In this document: piece after piece, positions 9,101-16,572 of the stretch
Layout of the letters: each line of letters begins with the position of its first letter
Position numbering within the stretch: the first letter of the stretch is position 1
Origin: a virus
DNA: 46,751 nucleotides
Virus record (IMG/VR): IMGVR_UViG_3300027741_000109
Location: 1 to 46,751 of that record
Reading direction: 5' to 3' (one strand)
Notes under the pieces: model-generated
What the model was told of the DNA's origin: nothing
Seen by the model: the letters and a program-made list of their open reading frames with translations, nothing else
The model's database searches: none
Position numbers and translations under genes: made by a program

Positions 9101-9422
9101 ATGCCTGATTGGTAATACCAAGTGTACTGTGAGCAGCCATCAAACCGTATTCAGCAAGTTCACTACCAAATAGACGGTTTCCGCTTGCATCAGTAGGGAA
9201 GATTGGCAAGCCATAGTTGCTTAGTAATTCTTTTTGGCTTGAAACCAATTGAAGTGTGTTTACTGTGCTACTAGTAGTATAAGTTGCAATGCCACCGGCA
9301 GTGCTATTCTTGTCTTGTGCTGTAGCAAGTAGAATAAAAGGGACTGTGCCAGGACCAGTTGGTGCGTAATTGCTTTCATCAATTACTGTTACTGATACGC
9401 CAGGAGATACGAGAGTTGCCAT
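6141..9422 (-). CDS. 18: Tail sheath protein (T4 gp18-like), unusually long
   Basis: 1093 aa, against 659 in T4. The N-terminus (LVSPGVSVTVIDESNYAPTGPGTVPF, split here across residues 4-29) and the C-terminal sheath domain (about residues 730-1075: a TRQATATALDRINVARL segment, YLRYNLERLAKPLVFEPND, then LHIDIAIEPTKAVEFIYIPV) are typical. The middle (about 130-640) is a long Thr/Asn/Gly-rich insertion with repeated segments (YRWNSAT, YRWQRYNGTDQW, DGTLWYYETP) that probably decorates the tail surface. Late promoter CTAAATA at 9451-9457 and an AAGGA site precede the ATG. Confidence 0.95.
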   Translation of the reverse strand: MATLVSPGVSVTVIDESNYAPTGPGTVPFILLATAQDKNSTAGGIATYTTSSTVNTLQLVSSQKELLSNYGLPIFPTDASGNRLFGSELAEYGLMAAHSTLGITNQAYILRANVNLGQLSGSSNRPYADPTGGTQWLDTATTSWGIFQWDATNQVFNSQTPLVITSTTQLTGGVPYSNVGTVGTYAVVATDVKNPIYQKMYDNSWQTIGSNAWMARTPTIVGNSQATTLTLTNAISLNGTTFTIANTSVANLVATINSAALPGVNAKLLNGYFNLFANALARSDGSNADGKIAISNSAGQPLTNLGITGGTYYDAALSYGAHYSVPAWKSTDSTPRPSGSIWLKTTAVNSGANFTVYRWNSATMNWDAIPAPVYQHRRIATYNIDPTLGGLGIATDTLFVKYDILGNNTGTFKLLQWMGTGTPLTVTGTVSAPTFTANDAFTIQVTTPGSSALSSTYTVTLSGTTAASFVSDVLALNIPYLTCTLTSTNNIQFGHTNAGDIVFVNTTNTPLTTAGITTSTTNIYDDAGNGTLTGTYWQPAEYLYQQSTAPVVAPDDGTLWYYETPLEVDVMINNGTIWKGYKNVTSDSRGYNLSNTDPLGPIISSSKPTTQTDGTALVYGDLWVSTADLENYPTIYRWQRYNGTDQWILLDNTDNTTESGILFADARWDTNGKSDPALDAKPTIVSLLTSDYVDLDVLNPQLYPRGMILFNTRRSSYNVKQYISSKFNSTNYPLQTLPDVAATWSSVSGKNANGTPYMGRKAVRNVVVSALKQAVDNSTTAREDQINFNLLVCPGYPELTSNLISLNNDRRNTGFILADTPMGLSSDTTSVNNYITNSAGVSSSDEEGLATSDSYTAVFYPGAAYTNALDGVGQVVVPITHAILRMVIKSDQASAPWFAPAGALRGKIDNVTKIGYVDRVTGKFYSIGTSQGLRDLLYSNNVNPVAVFPTEGILNYGNHTRQATATALDRINVARLINYLRYNLERLAKPLVFEPNDTITRNEATNAVAGLLNNIVAQRGIYDYLVVCDTTNNTPATIDRNELHIDIAIEPTKAVEFIYIPVRILNTGAIAGTGAGLGGLSNSTTSLMTTATI

Positions 9423-9450
9423 AGGGTCTATTCCTTTAAGGTGTTGCTAA

Positions 9451-9457
9451 TATTTAG
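9451..9457 (-). promoter_or_regulatory. Late promoter for tail sheath gene
   Basis: CTAAATA, the form seen in marine T4-like phages, with a 28-nt gap to the ATG holding AAGGA. Confidence 0.65.
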
Positions 9458-9502
9458 CGGAATAGATTAAAATGGGTGTTTTTAAAAGGTTAAGTATGGA
9501 TA

Positions 9503-10108
9503 TTATAACAAATTTGTAACAGCAGTTTGTAAATCTTCAATAGTTCCATCATTTTTGATAACGTGGTTCATATTTGCATTGACCCACGACCACTCACTTG
9601 AATGAATGTCAAGTGGTTCTTCGCCGTGTTTAAGAAGATTTACCATCCAGTCAGGATAATCACCACGTTGGACTGCCCATACTTCTCCACCAAGACGACG
9701 AATTAGGTTGATTTCATTGGGGAAACGTGTGTCTGGAATAACAATGTTGCTGTATTCAAATGAACCATTAACAACTTTTCTAAGTTTATTTTCTAAACTT
9801 GCAATCCAAATATCTTCATGGAAATTTTCACGGCAAACATCGGTTCCCCAAAATTGTAGAACCCAACGAGGCGTAAGCCAAGGCAAATTTAAACGTTCTG
9901 CCCACCAATCATCACGCTGTTCACGCCATTCACGGCTTTCTGCTGTATCACCTTCAAGCAAATGACGAGGCCACCCAAATACGGCGGCAATCATATCCTT
10001 AAGACTGTCAGCAAAACTTACTTTTTGAAAGCCATGCTCTTTAACAAGGATATCCGCAACGGTTCCTTTGCCACCACCGATAAGACCGCATACACCAATA
10101 ATTTTCAT
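9503..10108 (-). CDS. 1: Deoxynucleoside monophosphate kinase (T4 gp1-like)
   Basis: 201 aa. The P-loop GLIGGGKGT is at residues 8-16, followed by VSFADSLKDMIA and FGWPRHLLEGD, hallmarks of phage dNMP kinases, and later WVLQFWGTDVCRE and VIPDTRFPNE. It phosphorylates dNMPs (in T4, dTMP, dGMP and hm-dCMP) to feed phage DNA synthesis. It lies between gp13 and gp18, so a metabolic gene sits inside the structural cluster. No clear Shine-Dalgarno or late box precedes it. Confidence 0.88.
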   Translation of the reverse strand: MKIIGVCGLIGGGKGTVADILVKEHGFQKVSFADSLKDMIAAVFGWPRHLLEGDTAESREWREQRDDWWAERLNLPWLTPRWVLQFWGTDVCRENFHEDIWIASLENKLRKVVNGSFEYSNIVIPDTRFPNEINLIRRLGGEVWAVQRGDYPDWMVNLLKHGEEPLDIHSSEWSWVNANMNHVIKNDGTIEDLQTAVTNLL

Positions 10109-10146
10109 GATTTTACTTTATCAAAGAATTAAGGAAATGTCAAATA

Positions 10147-10899
10147 TTATCCGATAACAAACCACATTGGAGTTTCACCAGCCATATAATTTGTTAATTC
10201 TAATTCAAGTGCATCAATCTTGGCTTGACCACGTGTAAGCAAGTCAGTTCCATTTAGTGAACTGCCACCTTGTGGACCAGGTAACGTAGCAAACTTACTA
10301 CGTGCTTCCCCAAGCATTAGCATACAACGAGCAAGCGTATATTCACGTAACCATGGCTTGCTATAGATATCTTGAAGAAGAATGATATCTGGCTTATAAT
10401 TTTCAGTCCATAGCAGAATAGTTTCTTTATCACTACGTGGACGGCGCATAATTGTAATTTCTTTTGTAGTAGTATTAAACTGATAATTTAAGAAACCACC
10501 AAACATCTTTGCTGCTTCTTTAAGAAAAGCACTATAAAGATAGTAGGTTGATAAACCACCAACACGACCACTTTGGATCATATAGAAGTTTACGAAACCT
10601 GCTTCAAATGGCTCATACTGCGAACTTGTGCCGCTGTTAGCACCAATATTACGCTTGTATACGTTACGAACGCTTATAACTTCTTGTGGCAGCGTATAGG
10701 TATTGGTATCATGCAGTAGTTCTAAAAATGAATAGCTTTCTTCAACACTATTTGCGCTGCGTTGACGATAGCGTATTAGAGACTGTGATAATGATGTTTC
10801 AAAATGAATAGGATCAAGTTCAACATCTACCATACCGTCGCCAAGACTGTATCGCACATAATCAAATACTTCGGTTTTAAGTTCTTGTAAGGTTGCCAT
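10147..10899 (-). CDS. 13: Neck protein (T4 gp13-like)
   Basis: 250 aa from the ATG at 10899. The N-terminal LQELKTEVFDYVRYSLG with VDVELDPIHFETSL matches the start of T4 gp13 (ELKDVILRRLG...VELTPDQI), and the C-terminal LLWTENYKPD, WLREYTLARCMLMLG, LPGPQGG, ALELELTNYMAGETPMWFVIG matches its end. gp13 joins the neck with gp14 after head filling. A longer frame to 10929 exists, but a late box (ATAAATA, 10905-10911) sits 5 nt before 10899, which supports the shorter start. Confidence 0.82.
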   Translation of the reverse strand: MATLQELKTEVFDYVRYSLGDGMVDVELDPIHFETSLSQSLIRYRQRSANSVEESYSFLELLHDTNTYTLPQEVISVRNVYKRNIGANSGTSSQYEPFEAGFVNFYMIQSGRVGGLSTYYLYSAFLKEAAKMFGGFLNYQFNTTTKEITIMRRPRSDKETILLWTENYKPDIILLQDIYSKPWLREYTLARCMLMLGEARSKFATLPGPQGGSSLNGTDLLTRGQAKIDALELELTNYMAGETPMWFVIG

Positions 10900-10904
10900 A
10901 CAAA

Positions 10905-10911
10905 TATTTAT
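10905..10911 (-). promoter_or_regulatory. Late promoter box abutting gp13 ATG
   Basis: ATAAATA, 5 nt, ATG at 10899. Confidence 0.65.
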
Positions 10912-10913
10912 GA

Positions 10914-11189
10914 CTAACGAGTATCCCAATCACGGCGATGGCTGATAAGTTCATCGCCCCAACGAAGATGAAAATAAACTTCATCTTCTGGTGTAAAATC
11001 TGCTTCAATAGTTACTACATAACCAATATAACCATCAGGACTGTTTATGTTTGTTCTGAATAGTGGAGTTTGCAGTGCGTGTTCCATTACCCACGCACCA
11101 GCCTCACTCTTTTGCCATTCTATTATAGGACCAGCAGCATAGAGTTGGGCATCTTCTACATCACCCATACGGAAACGATGAACTATCAT
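10914..11189 (-). CDS. Small protein of the F-x(3)-R-W tail family
   Basis: 91 aa, no assigned function. It ends DFTPEDEVYFHLRWGDE followed by a short basic tail. The same acidic-turn plus aromatic/Arg-Trp ending recurs in the tandem small genes at 18303-19634 and at 36281, so I place it in that paralogous family. A GTAAATA late-type box (11195-11201) is exactly 5 nt before its ATG. The longer read-through frame of gp13 would overlap its end. Confidence 0.65.
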   Translation of the reverse strand: MIVHRFRMGDVEDAQLYAAGPIIEWQKSEAGAWVMEHALQTPLFRTNINSPDGYIGYVVTIEADFTPEDEVYFHLRWGDELISHRRDWDTR

Positions 11190-11194
11190 ACCGT

Positions 11195-11201
11195 TATTTA
11201 C
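11195..11201 (-). promoter_or_regulatory. Late-type box abutting ATG at 11189
   Basis: GTAAATA, 5 nt, ATG. Confidence 0.5.
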
Positions 11202-11485
11202 GCTACTTCAAATGCCATGAGATAGTAAGTTAAGTCTTCTGGTTCAAATTTTGCGGTAACGGCTACACGATATTCAAGTGATGCAATATCAAAATGGGCA
11301 TGGAAAGTTACGGTGTCCTTAATGGCATTCTCCCATACCCATTTATAATTTGTGCTAAATTGATGCCATAATATATTGGCTTCACTTTTTGCATCTTCCA
11401 ATGCTCTTTTTTTAGTAAATCCATATAAACTTGGATGTAAACTAGTGCGAAAAACCGTGATAGGTTTAGAAGGGCATATCTTCAT
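11198..11485 (-). CDS. Small hypothetical protein, same tail family
   Basis: 95 aa from the ATG at 11485, which has an AAGG site 8 nt upstream and overlaps the end of the preceding gene. A longer start at 11527 is possible but has no ribosome site. The C-terminus (TAKFEPEDLTYYLMAFEVA) parallels the PEDEVYFHLRW ending of its neighbour. The N-terminal half is basic with a W-containing helix (LWHQFSTNYKWVWENA). Function unknown. Confidence 0.6.
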   Translation of the reverse strand: MKICPSKPITVFRTSLHPSLYGFTKKRALEDAKSEANILWHQFSTNYKWVWENAIKDTVTFHAHFDIASLEYRVAVTAKFEPEDLTYYLMAFEVA

Positions 11486-11882
11486 CTTCTTTACCTTCAT
11501 ACCAATCTGGACCTGGGTCTTTACCATCTACGACTGCTTTTGTCATACGATCCATTTTACGCTTGCTTGCCAACTTTTCTTCACGGTCAGCAATAGTCTT
11601 GTCTTTAAAGCCAAGAATACTAATATACTCACGATACTTCATCCAACCATGCATAAAGTGAATACAATCTTCTGCCGTGCCACTGTATATCATTACACCA
11701 CGTGTATAGATTGGTAATATATCACCATCATCTTTTGGAACGGTAAGTGCAAAATCCGTGCCACTACTTTGTTCATAGGCATAAGAATTGTATGCACCAC
11801 GACTTGGAGTAATTTCAAACCCAAGTTTATTAGCAAGACCAGTAAGGTCGTTGATAGTGCGGTAGTGATTATAGTTTGTCAT
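11466..11882 (-). CDS. Hypothetical protein with acidic C-terminus
   Basis: 138 aa, not recognised. Residues about 60-90 (TRGVMIYSGTAEDCIHFMHGWMKYREYI) carry a conserved-looking Trp/His/Cys core, followed by a Lys-rich helix and an acidic end (GKEDEDMPF). The 4-nt overlap (ATGA) with the upstream gene and 20-nt overlap with the downstream one show a tightly coupled small-gene operon. The resemblance to other SGxAEDxxxFMxGW small phage proteins is only an impression. Confidence 0.65.
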   Translation of the reverse strand: MTNYNHYRTINDLTGLANKLGFEITPSRGAYNSYAYEQSSGTDFALTVPKDDGDILPIYTRGVMIYSGTAEDCIHFMHGWMKYREYISILGFKDKTIADREEKLASKRKMDRMTKAVVDGKDPGPDWYEGKEDEDMPF

Positions 11883-12160
11883 TCTGGATATCCTATGATA
11901 AGTTTCACCAAGTCTTCTTCATTCAAGTAAAAATTATGATGAAACATTGTTTCACACTGCCTATAAATCTGTGGCGCATTATCACCCCACCAACTTGAAG
12001 TATATGAATCATAATTGCTGGTAAAGTATCCGTGTAATTTATGAATCTGTCCCATATCACGAGCAGATATGCGATGACTATATCGTGAATATAATCTATT
12101 ACGCTTATCTAATTTTACCCAACGCACATGCTTATGCAGATATCCGCCGTCGTATTTCAT
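11879..12160 (-). CDS. Small basic hypothetical protein
   Basis: 93 aa, rich in Tyr, Arg, His and Trp (KYDGGYLHKHVRWVKLDKRN near the start). The end, FYLNEEDLVKLIIGYPE, may be a diverged version of the acidic-turn plus aromatic tail of the neighbouring small proteins, but without the Arg-Trp. GGTGA ribosome site; 8 nt separate it from the 390-aa gene. Function unknown. Confidence 0.6.
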   Translation of the reverse strand: MKYDGGYLHKHVRWVKLDKRNRLYSRYSHRISARDMGQIHKLHGYFTSNYDSYTSSWWGDNAPQIYRQCETMFHHNFYLNEEDLVKLIIGYPE

Positions 12161-12168
12161 AAATCACC

Positions 12169-13341
12169 TTACTTGATTGATTTAAGAATTACTGTATCAC
12201 CGTTTAGACGACCTGTCAAGGCAATTTCTGTAGCACGAATACCATCCATGAACTTACGGAGTTGGATTTTACCCGCACCCATAAATGCCTTCATCTGTTC
12301 TTGTGGCTTGCGTAGTGTCTTTGCCACACTCAACTTTTCATCAAAGCCAAGAATAGTGCTGCCCTTGATGCCTAATACGCCACTGCTTACAGCAGCCGTA
12401 TACTTGCCAATCTTACGAGTCTTGGTGTTGTATACCCACAATTCAGTGGCACCAATGATATCGGTAGGGTTAATGGATACAAGATTGAGTTCTTTAAACT
12501 CGTTCATGTACTTGACATTCTTAACGACCTTTTCCTTGCTTAGTGGACGAGCCTTACGAACCTTACGAACAGCAGCCTTGACTACGCCATAGGTTGTGAG
12601 TGCGTCAAACAGTGCCTTATACCAGGCATCATAACGCTTGAACACTGGCTTAGTCATCCAAGAGTAGGCTTCACGCAGAGCAGCATCGCCCTTCTTGTCT
12701 TGTCCTTCAAGCAACTCTGCATACTGATCACTATACTTTTCACGAATACGAGCAACAAATGCCTGTGGCATATTTCCTTCACGGAAGTAAGCCATGAAGT
12801 CAGGTACATCGGTGGCACCTTCCATCATTGCATCAAACATAACTTCCAAGTCGCCAATAGTATCAGCCAATTTATCACGCATATGATCTTGCACATTACG
12901 CTTGGCAACAGGTTTCTCAACCACTTGCTTCTTTTCAGCAATACGAACATTGCCATATGCCAACAGTTCGGCAATCTTTGCGGTGATGAACTCAGCATCA
13001 GGCGACATTGGACAACCACGTAGTATCATCTTGGAAACACTGCCAATGGTAATGCCAACACGACTGTCTTCACATTCAGCAAAAGCAGCAATCTCAGCCT
13101 TGCCCCATTGCAAATGATTCTGCCCAAACTCTACAACGTGCTTGCGCATATCAGCGGCGCTCATGTAGTAGTTGTAGAAATATAGGGCATGGGTAATTTC
13201 CTGACGTAGTTTGTCAGGAGACCATTTCTTAGCATCAGTCCACACTGGTTCTGGACCAGTGAACTTTTCGTCCATAAACTTAGGTTGACGAACAATCGTC
13301 TTCTTAGGTTTAGTTCTTAACTGTAGTGCGGACTTAGCCAT
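12169..13341 (-). CDS. Conserved-looking 390-aa hypothetical protein
   Basis: Not recognised. A basic N-terminus (LRTKPKKTIVRQPK) is followed by a largely helical core (residues about 40-260) and a Lys/Arg-rich C-terminal part with WVYNTKTRKIGKYTA and GSTILGFDEKLS. No signal peptide, membrane span or catalytic motif is apparent. The basic character suggests nucleic-acid or protein binding. GC content here is a little higher than in the neighbours. The upstream cyclotransferase-like gene ends 3 nt before its start, so they are one operon, driven by the promoter at 13982-14009. Confidence 0.65.
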   Translation of the reverse strand: MAKSALQLRTKPKKTIVRQPKFMDEKFTGPEPVWTDAKKWSPDKLRQEITHALYFYNYYMSAADMRKHVVEFGQNHLQWGKAEIAAFAECEDSRVGITIGSVSKMILRGCPMSPDAEFITAKIAELLAYGNVRIAEKKQVVEKPVAKRNVQDHMRDKLADTIGDLEVMFDAMMEGATDVPDFMAYFREGNMPQAFVARIREKYSDQYAELLEGQDKKGDAALREAYSWMTKPVFKRYDAWYKALFDALTTYGVVKAAVRKVRKARPLSKEKVVKNVKYMNEFKELNLVSINPTDIIGATELWVYNTKTRKIGKYTAAVSSGVLGIKGSTILGFDEKLSVAKTLRKPQEQMKAFMGAGKIQLRKFMDGIRATEIALTGRLNGDTVILKSIK

Positions 13342-13344
13342 TAC

Positions 13345-13917
13345 TTACTTCTCCAAATTGCGGTCATAGAAACCATAGTGTTGCGACACATAGCGATCAT
13401 ACTTGTCATCAATATGACCATTATCAAACCGTTCCCATGAATGGTCATTAAAGTAGTCATACCCGTAATCATAGGTTGTGTCAACATATTTCTGCGTAGG
13501 TGCTGCTTCCATAGCCTCTACCAACTGTGCAGTAGGCACACCATGATGTGTATAACCTTCGGTGCACATATCATAATATGATGTGCTAGGTGTCATTTCA
13601 TAGTCTTGATCAGCCATGCTATAAACCCAAGCAATATATGCTTCGGTCTCAGTTTGAACCAACACACGCTGACGCAAGTAATAAGTTGGAAAACCTTCAA
13701 GACGGTCAAGCGCAATCATATCACTATCGCTTACTTCCCATAACACGCCACTGACAATGCTGCCTGTATCAATCTCAACATCGGCATGGTTACGAAACAC
13801 AAGACGATAGTCGTTCAGATAGGCAACACCTACTAGGGTAGCATCGGGGCAACGCTTTGCCATCTGCTCAGGGTGGGTGTTCATTCCGTATCCGAAATAA
13901 TAACTGCGATATTCCAT
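13345..13917 (-). CDS. Gamma-glutamylcyclotransferase-like (AIG2/GGCT fold) protein
   Basis: 190 aa from the ATG at 13917, chosen for its GAGGAG site. The GGCT-like substrate loop YYFGYGMN is at residues 6-13 (consensus YFAYGSN), LVFRNH and the SGVLWEVSDSDMIALDRLEG helix follow, and FPTYYLRQRVLVQ matches the EGxPxxYxRxxVxV signature. Family members cyclise gamma-glutamyl amines or peptides. The last 60 residues are a Tyr/Asp/His-rich extension not typical of the family. A host-like promoter lies just upstream. Confidence 0.75.
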   Translation of the reverse strand: MEYRSYYFGYGMNTHPEQMAKRCPDATLVGVAYLNDYRLVFRNHADVEIDTGSIVSGVLWEVSDSDMIALDRLEGFPTYYLRQRVLVQTETEAYIAWVYSMADQDYEMTPSTSYYDMCTEGYTHHGVPTAQLVEAMEAAPTQKYVDTTYDYGYDYFNDHSWERFDNGHIDDKYDRYVSQHYGFYDRNLEK

Positions 13918-13981
13918 AGTAAACTCCTCGTTGTCACGGGCAGACCTTGCCCAAAAGGGGGCATACATTGCCCCATGACTT

Positions 13982-14009
13982 AAAATACCATGTCCTAGAG
14001 ATTTGTCAA
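13982..14009 (-). promoter_or_regulatory. Host-like (sigma70) promoter for the cyclotransferase-390 aa operon
   Basis: On the minus strand TTGACA (14004-14009) is followed after 16 bp by TATTTT (13982-13987). It is divergent from the promoter at 14046-14073. Confidence 0.65.
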
Positions 14010-14045
14010 GCATTATTTTTAATTATATTAGGGTTAAAAAAACCC

Positions 14046-14073
14046 TTGACAAATAGCCCAATTATGGTAAATT
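14046..14073 (+). promoter_or_regulatory. Host-like promoter for small membrane protein gene
   Basis: TTGACA (14046-14051), 16-bp spacer, TAAATT (14068-14073). The predicted start of transcription falls at about 14080, i.e. on the ATG. Confidence 0.6.
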
Positions 14074-14079
14074 AAGAGA

Positions 14080-14355
14080 ATGTGGATGTTAATCTTCGTT
14101 TTATTCCTATTAGGGTTCATGTTGGTCTGGAACCTTGCAGAATCAATGTGGGAACTAGACCATTGGATCGCTACCGCCGAACAGCGGGAGCGAGATGGAT
14201 ATGATTATGAGAACGATTTACCCGTTAAACCGCCCATAACCTTGCCTAAACCAGCAACAGAAGATGTTCAAAAAATGTCAATTTCTCTGCAGAATTTTCC
14301 TAAATCTGCCGAAGATGCCAAGGCAAAAATTGCCCGTTTAATGAAAAAACAATAA
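14080..14355 (+). CDS. Small membrane-anchored hypothetical protein
   Basis: 91 aa. Residues 3-18 (MLIFVLFLLGFMLVWN) form one membrane helix, followed by a polar, charged domain with a Pro-rich linker (LPVKPPITLPKP) and a Lys/Ala-rich end. It has no lipobox. Expression from the promoter at 14046 would give a leaderless message at this ATG; the ATG six bases downstream (14086) has an AAGAG-like sequence upstream and is the alternative start. Function unknown. Confidence 0.65.
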   Translation: MWMLIFVLFLLGFMLVWNLAESMWELDHWIATAEQRERDGYDYENDLPVKPPITLPKPATEDVQKMSISLQNFPKSAEDAKAKIARLMKKQ

Positions 14356-14371
14356 ACTCATTAAATAATGA

Positions 14372-14746
14372 GTGCGTTATATATTGGGAATACTTGCCTT
14401 ACTATTAACTACTTCTGCTCACGCACAAGATTGCGATTGGGTAGGTGAAATTTTACATTATGATTCATGTAAGGTAGAAAGTAATCTTGGCAATACTGAT
14501 GTTTTCATAGGCAATCGTGAATGGTATTACCGTTTTTATGGCACAAAAGCAGAGAAGCGAAGATTAGTTTATACATATTATACTAATACGCACACATGGA
14601 TACGTGATTATACGCTTGAAGATATTCTATGGATCGGAAAGCAGAAACCAGGCAGCGGTTCTTGTCGTGAAAATTATAACAAATTAAATAAACCATCTAC
14701 CCAATCTTGGGACATAGATGATGGCACAAAATTGTGTCTTTATTAA
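14372..14746 (+). CDS. Secreted hypothetical protein (signal peptide, GTG start)
   Basis: 124 aa. A clear Sec signal peptide (RYILGILALLLTTSAHA, cut before QDCDW) precedes a small domain with four or five Cys, aromatic and charged residues, likely disulfide-bonded in the periplasm. The start is GTG at 14372; the nearby ATG at 14368 is in another frame. A TTAAATA late-like box lies at 14361-14367, 4 nt before the start. Function unknown; exported phage proteins of this sort may act at the host envelope. Confidence 0.65.
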   Translation: MRYILGILALLLTTSAHAQDCDWVGEILHYDSCKVESNLGNTDVFIGNREWYYRFYGTKAEKRRLVYTYYTNTHTWIRDYTLEDILWIGKQKPGSGSCRENYNKLNKPSTQSWDIDDGTKLCLY

Positions 14747-14765
14747 AAAAATTTAAACAATAAAA

Positions 14766-14788
14766 AAGGCGGGAAAAATTCCCGCCTT
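14766..14788 (-). terminator. Terminator between convergent genes
   Basis: A 10-bp perfect hairpin (AAGGCGGGAA, AAA loop, TTCCCGCCTT). On the minus strand a six-T run follows, so it ends the outer-membrane gene transcript; it may also work on the plus strand. Confidence 0.85.
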
Positions 14789-14811
14789 AATCTTATCTAT
14801 GTTCTAAACAA

Positions 14812-15459
14812 TTAGAACTTAGCAGTTAGACCGAATGCAAAAGCATCGCCAGTTGCATTGAAACTTGTTGAAGTATCAAAACTACGATATACAGTTGCGC
14901 TTACGCTGTAAGTTGAATTGATGTCATAAGTTACACCAGTTCCAAGACGATGACTCTGGTAACCATAAGTTCCAGTGTCAATTGCACTACGATAACGATA
15001 CTGAACAGCATTTAGAGTTAGACCGTCCATTACCTTATAGTCTGCATTACCATATACAGCAACGTATGGGAAGTTGCCAGTGTCGAGGAAACGTTCACCG
15101 ACGCCAACCTTGCCGCTTACAGCAATACCAGCAAATGCTGGAAGTGCGTAGCCAACTTGTGCTTCAAGATTCTGCTTTACAAGTGCACTTGGAGCCTGAG
15201 TAGTGCTTGCTGCACCACTTACAGAGAAACCACCACCAAGACTGTGCTTGTAGGTTACGCCATAAGCATCATCAACCTTTGCACCAAAGTTATTGCCAAG
15301 GTCTTGACCGTAAGTTACAGTCAAGCTGTCAACGCTAGCAGCAGGAGCAGCAGCCGCTACTGGAGGAGTAGGAGCAGTCTTCTTGCTTGGTAGATCAGTT
15401 GCATTTGCAGCAACAGTAAGAGCCAATAGAGCCATAGTAGTTGTAATAAAGTTCTTCAT
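14812..15459 (-). CDS. Outer-membrane beta-barrel protein (porin-like)
   Basis: 215 aa. Signal peptide MKNFITTTMALLALTVAANA is cut before TDLPSKK; a Pro/Ala-rich linker follows, then about eight alternating amphipathic beta-strands and a C-terminal Phe (FGLTAKF), the mark of BAM-inserted barrels. The mature N-terminus resembles alphaproteobacterial Omp25/Omp31-type porins. It is a stand-alone unit with a strong host-like promoter, AAGGA site and terminator, so it could be expressed early in infection. It could alter receptor display, permeability or superinfection; which is unknown. Confidence 0.8.
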   Translation of the reverse strand: MKNFITTTMALLALTVAANATDLPSKKTAPTPPVAAAAPAASVDSLTVTYGQDLGNNFGAKVDDAYGVTYKHSLGGGFSVSGAASTTQAPSALVKQNLEAQVGYALPAFAGIAVSGKVGVGERFLDTGNFPYVAVYGNADYKVMDGLTLNAVQYRYRSAIDTGTYGYQSHRLGTGVTYDINSTYSVSATVYRSFDTSTSFNATGDAFAFGLTAKF

Positions 15460-15482
15460 TATATTTTCCTTTCAGATGTTTG

Positions 15483-15511
15483 GTTATATCATAGACAACG
15501 AGTTTTGTCTA
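15483..15511 (-). promoter_or_regulatory. Host-like promoter for outer-membrane barrel gene
   Basis: Minus strand TAGACA (15506-15511), 17-bp spacer, TATAAC (15483-15488). The 15512-15680 spacer toward the divergent hydrolase gene shows nothing else I can name. Confidence 0.6.
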
Positions 15512-15681
15512 ATTATTTTTCAACCTATATTATTAATTAATATTTGTTGAGGCAACGTTAGGTTTTAACTCCGTAAGTTTAATTTGACAGTATCGTCGCC
15601 ATGCTTCACTCACCATGTGATTTTGGAAGCATAGTATTTAGTCTAGAAAATCTACCTTATTATAAAATGCATTAAAAATCA

Positions 15682-15688
15682 ATAAATA
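15682..15688 (+). promoter_or_regulatory. Late promoter box abutting the cell-wall hydrolase ATG
   Basis: ATAAATA, then 5 nt, then ATG at 15694. There is no ribosome site between them. Confidence 0.7.
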
Positions 15689-15693
15689 TTTTA

Positions 15694-16572
15694 ATGCTAC
15701 TAAGTGAATTATACGACGAAGAACTGGTCGAAGGTCCGATGACAGATAGGTTAAAACGCCTTGCAGCGGCAGGTGCAGTTGCTGGCGGTCTTGGTTTTGG
15801 TGGATATTCTGCCCTAAATGCTCCAAAATCACCAGAGGCTCCCGTTACTGTGGCCCAAACGCAACAAACGCAACAAAGCGACACTGTGAAGCAAGCAGAG
15901 CCACAAAAAGCAGAGAAGCGTGTTAATCCTAACTTTCCAAAAGGGTTAGCAGATGTTGATAAGATGACTGTAGATCAACGTGTTGCCGCCTTTACACAAA
16001 CTGTTCTACCACTAATTCAAGCAGAAAATAATAAGATATTAGGTGAACGTAGCCGTCTTATTCGTGATATAAAGTATATTAAGAGTGGCAAAAAACTTCC
16101 ACAAGAAGAAAATGGATGGGTGTATGGACTTACACAAAAGTATGGTGAAGATAATCTATATGACTTACTTGAAAAGATTGATATCATTCCACCAAGTATT
16201 GCGCTAGCACAAGCAGCAATTGAAAGTACTTGGGGACAAGATGAAAAAACACGCAGTTCAAATGCTTTCTATGGTCAGAAATCTTGGGCAAAAAGTGGCG
16301 GCGTAGAAGGACCGTATGGCGAACGCTATCGTGCATTTGATACACCAAATCAAAGCATTGCTGCTTATATGACCAATCTGAATACGCACGATGCCTATGA
16401 TGATTTTCGTGCTACTCGTGCTGCCATACGTAAAAGTGGCAAGCCAATCACAGGTTTAGCACTAGTTCCAAAACTGATTAATTATACAGACACAGGCAAG
16501 GCATATCCACAAAAACTTGCTTCTATGATCAAGGGACGTGACCTACATAAATACGATATACCTAAAAAATAA
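15694..16572 (+). CDS. Glucosaminidase-type cell-wall hydrolase (Bax/FlgJ-like), membrane-anchored
   Basis: 292 aa. A hydrophobic segment at about residues 23-41 (LAAAGAVAGGLGFGGYSAL) is a signal anchor; a Gln/Pro linker follows, then the glucosaminidase domain (about 150-285). The catalytic Glu lies in PSIALAQAAIESTWG (E177), and SSNAFYGQKSW and YRAFDTPNQSIAAYM complete the family signature. It would cleave peptidoglycan during lysis, or DNA entry if packaged. A late promoter 5 nt before the ATG fits a lysis role. No holin is recognised next to it. Confidence 0.85.
   Translation: MLLSELYDEELVEGPMTDRLKRLAAAGAVAGGLGFGGYSALNAPKSPEAPVTVAQTQQTQQSDTVKQAEPQKAEKRVNPNFPKGLADVDKMTVDQRVAAFTQTVLPLIQAENNKILGERSRLIRDIKYIKSGKKLPQEENGWVYGLTQKYGEDNLYDLLEKIDIIPPSIALAQAAIESTWGQDEKTRSSNAFYGQKSWAKSGGVEGPYGERYRAFDTPNQSIAAYMTNLNTHDAYDDFRATRAAIRKSGKPITGLALVPKLINYTDTGKAYPQKLASMIKGRDLHKYDIPKK

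Noticed and set aside
12128-12592. 154-aa plus-strand ORF
   Set aside because: Antisense shadow of the 390-aa gene; hydrophobic, low-information translation and no ribosome site.
13918-14013. N-terminal extension of the cyclotransferase-like gene
   Set aside because: The extension covers the promoter and GAGGAG region and lacks its own ribosome site.
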